Below are positions 15,640 to 23,800 of a DNA stretch of 64,000 nt, piece after piece. Source of the DNA: Shewanella woodyi ATCC 51908 (lineage in GTDB: Bacteria; Pseudomonadota; Gammaproteobacteria; Enterobacterales; Shewanellaceae); assembly GCF_000019525.1 (NCBI RefSeq), contig NC_010506.1:3038001-3102000 (forward strand), written 5' to 3'. A model generated the notes under the pieces. It did no database searches. It saw only the letters and a list, made by a program, of their open reading frames with translations, and had not been told where the DNA came from. Position 1 is the first letter of the stretch. Every line of letters begins with the position of its first letter. A program made the position numbers and the translations under genes.

Positions 15640-17668
15640 GAGTATCGCTCCTTTGATTGCTCATCTTTTCAATCTCTAATTTATAATCAGCCACAGTTTC
15701 AAGGGCTCCATCAGCATTCAAAAAGGCGCTCATTGCCAATTCAGCATTATCTAAATCCGAAACTTCACATGCTAACTTCAACCACTCTAAAGCCGATGTT
15801 CGAAACCCTGTATTATAATCAACAGCCGACTTAAAAAATGCCATCGCCTCTTTATATAACCCTAAATGACGATGGCAAACTCCTTGACGATATAAAGCAC
15901 CAGAGAAGTTAGGCGCAGCTTGTAGCACCTTGTTTAAATCACCCGCTGCAGCTTTATAGCTTTGAGCTGAAATGAGCAATATCGAACGAATGGAATAGTA
16001 GATCCAAGGTCTATCATCCAAAGCAATTGCACGGTTAATGCTATTTAGCGCCTCCTCTTGCATCTCCAAATAACGCTGAGCATCCGCCAATAAAGCAAAT
16101 ACTCTGGCGCTATCTGGCGTTAGCATACAGGCCTTTTTGAGTAGAGACAGTGCTTCTTCATACTCTTTATGCTCAATGTAAAAGTCTGCTAATTGAACTA
16201 AAGAGTCATACCCATTAGTGCCCTCATCTTCAGCCTTCATTAACGCTGTCATATAAGCGACTTCTGCTTTTTCAGCCTGTTTTGTCGCCTCATATGCCAA
16301 ACCTAACATATGGTGAAGCTCACTATTTCGATAATTAAACACTTGCTCAATATCAGAGACAAATAACCACCTGAACAATACAGAAAAAATGCTACCTTTG
16401 ACTAAACGAGAGGTATTTTCAAATATAGGTTTAGTTTTATCAATAATCCCCTCAAGAAACTCAATGCATTCAGTGTATGCACCAATTTCTAAATACCCCT
16501 CAGCGATCTGTTTATGGGCTTTGGCACTATTTGGCTGCTCAACAAGTAGATCAAAGCTATGCTTAATCAATTTCTGGTTTATCTGAATTAATTGAATACG
16601 TGCTTCTACATCAAAAGGCACTTGCAACAAGGCTTGCTCATACAAACACTTCGCAGAAAAAAGATCATTAAGTTCTAAATAACAGCCAGCCAAGCCCTTT
16701 AATGCTATACCATGACTTTCATCTAGGGCTAAAACTGCTTTGTAGCTATGTGCAGCTTCACTAAACCGCTTCTGTCTATAGTCTATATTGCCTTTGTTTA
16801 AGTAACCCTCCACCCTATTAGGATGTTCTACCACTAACTTCTTGCAGTAAGCTGATGCTTGTGAAGGGCTTTGTAGGTTTTGATAATAGAGAAATAATAA
16901 GCGATCTAATTCAAAGTCTTGTACACAGAACTTATTAAGCTCGGTGATCAACTCATCACCATTTCCTTGTTTATTAAGCACCAGATACTCTAAATGCTCT
17001 CGCTTTGACAGGTATGACTCAACATCATTTATCAGGCTTGGATCAGAAAAGTCGACACCTTGGTAACTTAAGCTCCATTTAGCACGGCTAAATCGGTCAA
17101 ATACGCTATCGATGAACTCTTCACTAAATTCACGTTTCAATGCAAGGTAATTGTCATACCAAGAGAAGCGTTTCTCTAGATAGTTGAAGATATTTTCAGG
17201 AATAAAAGGATAGTGGCCAATAAAGTTAAAAAGCCAAAATGCAGTGTTCTGTTTAACCTCGATGTTCCATTGCTCACCCCCGTCAAGTGCTAGCTTCCAT
17301 AGTGACAGTTGTACTCTCGAATCAAAATGACCATAGAGTTCAATAATCTTTCTCTGCAACTGCTCAAAAATCCTTTTGGACTCATCAAAATCTAGCTCAT
17401 TAACAGTGATAGGCTCCTGCTGAGGCTCATCTTGCTCCATTGATTTTTCAACTGTTGGGGTTAAATCTATCTCCTGAGATGAGATAAATACTTCACCTAC
17501 AGAGAGACACTTTGCTTGCGCTAATGCATCTTCTAACGCAGCTCTTAAGGTTTTGAAGCCTTCAGGATCATCTTCTGGATGGTGTAATCTTAACTGTTTT
17601 GCATAAGCCCGTTTAATTAACATCTTATCGACAGTAGGCGAGATCCCAATACGTTCCCAACAGCTCAT
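15632..17668 (-). CDS. J-domain / TPR protein, probable HscC co-chaperone
   Basis: A 678-aa protein. Residues 3-52 resemble a J domain (WERIGISPTVDKMLIKRAYAKQLRLHHPEDDPEGFK), with HPE in place of the HPD that normally stimulates Hsp70 ATPase. Residues ~270-650 contain about eight tetratricopeptide repeats, for example EGYLNKGNIDYRQKRFSEAA and ALYRQGVCHRHLGLYKEAMA. It lies 2 nt downstream of hscC. By analogy with DjlB/DjlC of E. coli it should work with HscC, the TPR part supplying client or partner binding. The HPE variant leaves its ATPase-stimulating ability uncertain. Confidence 0.82.
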   Translation of the reverse strand: MSCWERIGISPTVDKMLIKRAYAKQLRLHHPEDDPEGFKTLRAALEDALAQAKCLSVGEVFISSQEIDLTPTVEKSMEQDEPQQEPITVNELDFDESKRIFEQLQRKIIELYGHFDSRVQLSLWKLALDGGEQWNIEVKQNTAFWLFNFIGHYPFIPENIFNYLEKRFSWYDNYLALKREFSEEFIDSVFDRFSRAKWSLSYQGVDFSDPSLINDVESYLSKREHLEYLVLNKQGNGDELITELNKFCVQDFELDRLLFLYYQNLQSPSQASAYCKKLVVEHPNRVEGYLNKGNIDYRQKRFSEAAHSYKAVLALDESHGIALKGLAGCYLELNDLFSAKCLYEQALLQVPFDVEARIQLIQINQKLIKHSFDLLVEQPNSAKAHKQIAEGYLEIGAYTECIEFLEGIIDKTKPIFENTSRLVKGSIFSVLFRWLFVSDIEQVFNYRNSELHHMLGLAYEATKQAEKAEVAYMTALMKAEDEGTNGYDSLVQLADFYIEHKEYEEALSLLKKACMLTPDSARVFALLADAQRYLEMQEEALNSINRAIALDDRPWIYYSIRSILLISAQSYKAAAGDLNKVLQAAPNFSGALYRQGVCHRHLGLYKEAMAFFKSAVDYNTGFRTSALEWLKLACEVSDLDNAELAMSAFLNADGALETVADYKLEIEKMSNQRSDTHE

Positions 17669-17670
17669 CG

Positions 17671-19368
17671 TTAAATCCTTTTAAGTTCAATTTGAGAAAA
17701 CTCATCATTTATCCTAACTAATGCCCGTTTGATCTCTTTAGGGTTTTGCTCATTGACTAACCTCTCAAATTGCAAAAGTCGCTCACTAATTAGCTCTCGA
17801 GTCTCTCCTAATGATTGTTCAAATAAACGCTCACCTCTGGCTATAAGCATGCGATTGTCGAGTTTGTCCCTAGGGTGGATTTTAAGTGTTTCTAGCTCAA
17901 GTAAACGCGCTCTAACCTCCGTATCAGAAAGATGGCAGTCATCGTTTTTTATCACTAAATTTTCTCGTTTCCCCGTTGATTGAACGCAAGTATCCACAGC
18001 TAAAATACCATTAATGTCATAGGTATAACGGACAGTAACCAGTTGTTCACCTGTGGGAGCGGGTTCGAGATCAATAATAAGCTCTCCAAGCTTAATGTTA
18101 TCCCGTACCAAACGGCTCTCTCCTTGATAGATACACAAGCACATGCTTGGTTGATTATCAAAGCAAGTTGAAAAAACCTCTTCTCTACTCACAGGGATCA
18201 CCGTATTACGTTCAATAATCGGCGTATAAAAGCCTGCTTCATATTGCTGATCTCTTGTCGTTCTCACCGTTTCAACTCCTAATGAATAGGGGCACACATC
18301 GGTAAGCACCACATCAGATAACGTAGCATCGCGCGCCTTGAGTCCTGCTTGTACTGCGGCGCCAAGGGCTACAACCTCATCAGGATTATGGTGACTTGTG
18401 GGCAATCGACCAAACATCTTGGCCACTAGTGAGCGAACCATAGGCATACGCGTTGCGCCGCCAACAAGAATGATCTCTTTAAGATCGGAAGGAGACATTG
18501 CAGCATCGTTTAATGCACGTTCAATGGGTTGGCGAATGCAGTTTATTAACGGTGCTGATAGTTGTTCAAATTCATCACGGTTTAAACACCAAGATAGCTC
18601 TCTATGATTTAGCTCAATCTCAAAACTGGCTTGATTGTTATTCGTTAACGCACGCTTGAGCTGCTCTATCTTCCACCTAAGCTTACTTCTCTCTTTTAAT
18701 GCCAACACATCAAGCTGGTGAGTTTGAATAAATGATTCCAACATCAAATCTACAAAGTCTTCACCACCCAATGCATTATGGCCAGCGGTAGCATTGACCT
18801 CCATAATTCCCGCAATTAGGCTCAAAACAGAGACATCGAATGTCCCGCCACCTAAATCAAAGATAAGAAAGCTGCACTCCTCATCTTGACGGTGTAATCC
18901 ATAACTAAGCGCAGCTGCGGTAGGCTCATTAATTAATCTTTCAACCTTTAGACCCGCTAACTCCCCCGCTACCTGCGTGGCTCTTCTCTGTTGATCGCTA
19001 AAATAGGCAGGAACACTTATAACGGCTTCTGCAATAGGTTGTCCCAAAAAGACTTCAGCATCCGTCTTAAGTTCACGCAACACAAAAGATGAGAGAACTT
19101 CTGGACGGAACAGAGTCTCGCTACCAAAATCATAAATTTTATCGGAGCCCATATAACGCTTAAAAATTGCCGCTGTTTTATGGGGGTGAGTAATAAGTCG
19201 CTCTTTGGCAACTGCACCGACTAAGACTTGATTGTTATCATCTAAGCCAACAACCGAGGGCGTTAAATTATCGCCAAATGCATTGGGGATGATGACCGCT
19301 TTCTCACCATCCCAATAGGACACCAAACTGTTTGTTGATCCTAGATCTATGCCTATAATTAATGACAT
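17671..19368 (-). CDS. hscC: Hsp70-family chaperone HscC
   Basis: A 565-aa Hsp70 homologue of the HscC (Hsc62) class, shorter than DnaK (~638 aa) because the C-terminal lid is reduced. The nucleotide-binding domain has IGIDLGSTNSLV, VISVPAYFSDQQRRAT, FDLGGGTFDVSVL and ILVGGATRMPMV. The substrate-binding beta-domain begins around LTDVCPYSLGVE. GGAGG precedes the ATG. It is followed immediately by its probable J-partner and a DUF1266 gene, the same association seen at the E. coli hscC locus. Its position behind a giant Rhs toxin gene suggests a folding role for that effector (inference). Confidence 0.93.
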   Translation of the reverse strand: MSLIIGIDLGSTNSLVSYWDGEKAVIIPNAFGDNLTPSVVGLDDNNQVLVGAVAKERLITHPHKTAAIFKRYMGSDKIYDFGSETLFRPEVLSSFVLRELKTDAEVFLGQPIAEAVISVPAYFSDQQRRATQVAGELAGLKVERLINEPTAAALSYGLHRQDEECSFLIFDLGGGTFDVSVLSLIAGIMEVNATAGHNALGGEDFVDLMLESFIQTHQLDVLALKERSKLRWKIEQLKRALTNNNQASFEIELNHRELSWCLNRDEFEQLSAPLINCIRQPIERALNDAAMSPSDLKEIILVGGATRMPMVRSLVAKMFGRLPTSHHNPDEVVALGAAVQAGLKARDATLSDVVLTDVCPYSLGVETVRTTRDQQYEAGFYTPIIERNTVIPVSREEVFSTCFDNQPSMCLCIYQGESRLVRDNIKLGELIIDLEPAPTGEQLVTVRYTYDINGILAVDTCVQSTGKRENLVIKNDDCHLSDTEVRARLLELETLKIHPRDKLDNRMLIARGERLFEQSLGETRELISERLLQFERLVNEQNPKEIKRALVRINDEFSQIELKRI

Positions 19369-19402
19369 ATTCCCCTCCGTGGGATGTATTATCTAAAAAA
19401 CA

Positions 19403-19957
19403 CTATAGGTAAGTATCAATATGCATAGTGCTGTATTGACAGAATAATTCACCAGGTATTAAGTACCCACGTTGTAAACAATCATCCAATGTTGGAACAT
19501 AACATTCATCATAAGGGTCGAATGCGATTTTATATGAGTTGAATTGCTTGGTTTTAAATCTCAAAACTAACTCTTGAAAAAATAGCTTCTCTTGCTCATT
19601 TGGGAAACGTGGATGATGGCCTAATTGTTCATAACCGGCCCCCTTCCAAAATAGAAGCAATGCAGTACCTGCATCACATAATGGATGGTCTATAAAAGCA
19701 TATAAGCTTTTAATACAGTTATTATCCCAGTTATAGTTATCTGCGACAGCATGGATCTCCTCAATGCTTTGAAGCTCCTCAATTGTAATTACTTCACATT
19801 CAGAAATAGGAAACTGCTTAGCCATATACATGACAGAATCGTAATCCTTACCCTTTTCAGCTACAGCTTCCCTCCAAACATCCTTGCTTGGTATACACCC
19901 ACATTCAAAACATATACTTGCTCGTTTTCCTTGCTCTTTTGTCAGCTTTTTGGCCAT
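19403..19957 (-). CDS. DUF4274-like protein
   Basis: A 184-aa protein. The central NYNWDNNCIKSLYAFIDHPLCDAGTALLLFWKGAGYEQL segment resembles DUF4274, a small domain often met in toxin-immunity neighbourhoods. The N-terminal half holds a Cys cluster (ICFECGCIPSKDVW). No signal peptide. ATG at 19957 with AAGGAAG upstream; a TTG one codon earlier is not needed. It sits between the candidate Rhs immunity gene and hscC, and could be a second immunity protein or a remnant of a displaced cassette. Confidence 0.6.
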   Translation of the reverse strand: MAKKLTKEQGKRASICFECGCIPSKDVWREAVAEKGKDYDSVMYMAKQFPISECEVITIEELQSIEEIHAVADNYNWDNNCIKSLYAFIDHPLCDAGTALLLFWKGAGYEQLGHHPRFPNEQEKLFFQELVLRFKTKQFNSYKIAFDPYDECYVPTLDDCLQRGYLIPGELFCQYSTMHIDTYL

Positions 19958-20080
19958 CAATTTACTTCCTTTTAAAATAGCTATATAAATAAAAGCTAAC
20001 CGTTAATTATCAAGTGAACTTTAAATTGACAAAATAAGATACAACTTAATGATAAATAACAATAAACCACTAAGACGATT

Positions 20081-20872
20081 TTAAACTTCTAGCTTCTTAC
20101 CATTAACAAAGCAGTTAGGTAACTCAGTTCTCAATAAAGCCAATTCTTTTTGCGTTGCGGCGGTAGTTAAATACTTTAGTTTTTTTAATTTCTTTAGCTT
20201 ATTAACGGTTGAACTATCTTTTATCAACTTAGATTCACTTAAATTTAAAATAACAACATTACTACTGTCATTAAGAGAATCTAGGTTTTTCAAATTAGAA
20301 TTCCCACCAACAGAGAGATATAAAACACTATCTAATCGTCTCAAAAAACTGAAATCCAACAATTTATTACACTTGTATAGATCCACATATTTCAAATTAT
20401 TTTCAGTTGGTACATAAAGTTCTGTCAATTTAGGTGAATTCATCACAACCAACCCCTCTAACAGTCTATTTATTGATAACCGCTCAAGCTTTCTACACCT
20501 GAGTATTTCAAGCTTTGCAGGTTTCTCACCTAACAGAATGAAATCAAATTCTACACTTTTATCGTCATCAATAATCAAACTGTCTTTTAATAAGTGCTCG
20601 CTTCTTTTTTTTAATAAATCTTGGACACTGTTTTCCTGCTCCAAGCTAATATTAAAGGCTCCTTCTGTAAAATATTTATCTCGAAGTAACATTATTAATG
20701 ATGAATAATCTTTCTCTGATAAAACTTGTTCATAAAACAACTTTTCAATATCTTTAATCTTTTCAATTGTGGGAGCAGAATTCACCCACTTTATAGAATG
20801 AGGATCTTCATTAATTGCTTCCAAAGTTGTTTGCCGACTTTTTATATACGTTCTAAACATTTGAATATCCAT
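20081..20872 (-). CDS. Leucine-rich candidate immunity protein of the Rhs toxin
   Basis: A 263-aa soluble protein. Residues ~105-240 form an irregular leucine-rich-repeat ladder (KLEILRCRKLERLSINRLLE, LKYVDLYKCNKLLDFSFL, LYLSVGGNSNLKNLDSL, VVILNLSESKLIKDSS). The start is set at the ATG at 20872, 8 nt after the Rhs stop, with AAGAG upstream; a GTG two codons earlier is possible. Its position directly behind the toxin tail, lack of a secretion signal and visibly AT-richer composition fit an immunity gene exchanged with the tail. This is inferred from position; no homologue was recognised. Confidence 0.6.
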   Translation of the reverse strand: MDIQMFRTYIKSRQTTLEAINEDPHSIKWVNSAPTIEKIKDIEKLFYEQVLSEKDYSSLIMLLRDKYFTEGAFNISLEQENSVQDLLKKRSEHLLKDSLIIDDDKSVEFDFILLGEKPAKLEILRCRKLERLSINRLLEGLVVMNSPKLTELYVPTENNLKYVDLYKCNKLLDFSFLRRLDSVLYLSVGGNSNLKNLDSLNDSSNVVILNLSESKLIKDSSTVNKLKKLKKLKYLTTAATQKELALLRTELPNCFVNGKKLEV

Positions 20873-20880
20873 AAGCACTC

Positions 20881-23800
20881 TTAATTAAAATAGGGGTTTG
20901 TGAAATCGATATTACCATTGCCATCAGTATATGTACTCCATTTGTCTGCAGAAACCGAACGCCAACCAGAAGTTTTATTGGGAAGTGGAACCCCTTCAGA
21001 GTCAAGGCCTATTTGTTTCTGCTCAAAAAAACGTCTCACTCGACGAGCACCTTGCTCTGTTCTTCCTGGTGCATTGACTTGAGTAAACGTAACTTCTCTT
21101 CCCGGTGGTAATCGGCCATCTCTAATGTGATCAGCCATTCTGGAATTAAAATTATTTGTTGAACCAGTATATTGATTACCTCTATTATCTCTAAAGCTAT
21201 AAGTACCAGCACCTTCTGGTGCGTCTACAGCACTGTTAATTTGGTGAGTCTGCGGAGCTTCTGCAGTCGGGCAAGCTGCTAACCCAAACGGATCAACCCA
21301 TTCCATGGGGTTATGTACATAGGCTTGGGTTCTTAGTCCACCCGCCATGCCTATGGGATCTGGGCTTAAGTATTGGCAAGTTTCAGGGTCATAATATCTG
21401 TGACGGTTGTAATACAGACCTGTTTCGGAATCAAACACTTGACCTTGATACCTAAGGTCACAGTTTACGGGATCATTTGCCGCATCTTCAAGGTACTTTT
21501 TATGCTTACTTTTTGCTTGGACACTGAGACGCCACTTATGGTGCTCACCCCATAAGCTTTGCTCACCACGCCACTCTATGTCACCGTTTTCTGTGCAGAG
21601 TTCTCGCGGTGTGCCGGCCTGATCTGTCACTATATAGTGCAGCTCTGAGGCTAAGTTATCTGCTGTTTCCTGTGAATTTTGACCATGATTTTGAGTTAAT
21701 TGAGCGAGTGGCCTAAAACTATTTGGCTCATAGACCCACTGTGTGGTGTGAGCCAGCGTGCCATCGGCATAGCACTTTTGCTGTTCAACAAGATTATTGC
21801 CGTCCCACAGATAACGAAACTGTGAGGGGGTATTTCGCAGCTCTTGCTCCTTAGTGCTCTGTTTTATCTTAGCAATACGGCGACCGAAAGGATCGTATTG
21901 GTAGTGCCAGCAATCTCCATTGGCAAGACGCACTTGAATGAGTTGGTCTTCCTCATCCCATTGGTAGAAGGTAGTTTGCGGCCTAAAGCCGGCTTTTCTG
22001 GTGCATTTCTCAACCGCTCGACCATTAGCATCATAACGGTAGGTATGATCTCCAACGGTCTCAACTCGGCCTGCTTGTTGATACTTAAGTGCTTTTTCAA
22101 CTCGCTTTTGTACAAAATCAATCACATTACCGTTATCGGCAGATAACACTTGGCTCGATTGCGTCAGGTTTTGCTCACTGTCGTAGCTAAATGCCTGTGT
22201 TTGTTGTGCTTGCCCTGTCTGCGCTGTGCCTTTTGCAGCCCCTTTTACAGTCCCATTTTCAACCCCAGGGGCATATTGCTTATGCTGAGTAATTTGACCT
22301 ACTGAGTTATGCTCAAACTCACTGAGACCCCAGTGGCTGTCATCAATCTGGCTGATCTGATTTAATGCGTTATATTGATAACTGCGCTGAAGATGCTGAT
22401 AACGACTGTCACCTTTGCCCCTTGCTGTAGCTTGATGTACGTTATTAAACGGCTCGCTCCCTTCACCCATCAATGACTCAGCATGATGAGCTGAAGGAAT
22501 AAGTTGCTGATTTAACAGTAATCCATCTGGTCCATGTTGCTGAGCTAAATGAAAACCTAATCCATTGCTGCGCTTAGTTTCTTGACCTAATTGATTATGG
22601 GAAAACGCTAACGGATGATAAGCGCCTATCTGCAGACCTTTCAGTTGACCTAGCTGCCAATTAAACTCAATCGCATCAGCTGCTGGATGGTAAGATTCTC
22701 CTTCGGTGTTCTCACGTTCGATTCGGCTTCGTAGGCCAGTATTTGTATACTGACTACTAACACGATGGCCATTTAATTGCTCAGTTATGCGCCTTCCTAG
22801 TTCATCGTACTCAAACTCGATAAGCGCATGGTCATTTTCAGCCTTGAGAAGCTGTGAGGCCTCATCATATTCAAAATAGGTATTACCAGTTATTCGTGCA
22901 TCTAGATCGCGGCTCTGTTTTTGAGTTAATCGACCAACAGCATCATAAAAATAGTGCAGGCTTGTACCATCGGCAGCTGTTTTACTGCTAATACGACCTG
23001 CACCTTCATAGGTAAATTTGGTGATCCGACCGTCGTAGTGACGCTCCTCAATAATTTGGCCACTGGTATTGTAGTGATAACACCACTCTTGTTGCTGACT
23101 GTTAATCACACCTTCAAATTGACACTCTCCATTATAACGATATTGCGTCTTAGCACCTTGGGGATCGAGACTGGCCAACATCTTATCGAAGGCGCCATAC
23201 TCATAGTGGAATTGATGGCCTAGTGCGTCGGTAAAGCGGGTAACATTGCCCTCAATGTCATAGTCATAAACACTTTGAGTACCATCCTCATGGGTGATCG
23301 CTCTTGGATAAGGCAAACTCCCCTGATAGTGCCACCGCTGTACTCGTTTTCGCTCTGCTGCCACCCCTTCACCGACAGAGGCCTCAGATGACACACGAGT
23401 TTGAGTCGATAAACGCCCCAAGACGTCATAATCTAGCATCAGCTTCTCACCAAGAGGCGGAAGGATCTCGGTTAATTGACCAGAATCATTATATTGATAA
23501 CCTGTCTGTGCTCCTTCGGGCGAAATCACCCAAGCCACTTGACCTAAACTGGTATATTGATAAAACCACTGCTGATTAAGTGGGTCCGACATACAAGTTA
23601 AATTACCTTGGACGTCATACTCATACTTCCAAGTAGCTCCAAGGGGGTTAATATGCCCAATCAATCGGCCGTTATCGTCATACTGATAGGATGTCACACT
23701 CCCATCGGCTGCAATAACCTGCTCTACCTGCCCCCACGCATCGTAGCTAAACTCGGTTCGCTCCCCTAAGGCATTGCTTTGAGCTACTAGCTGATTATCA

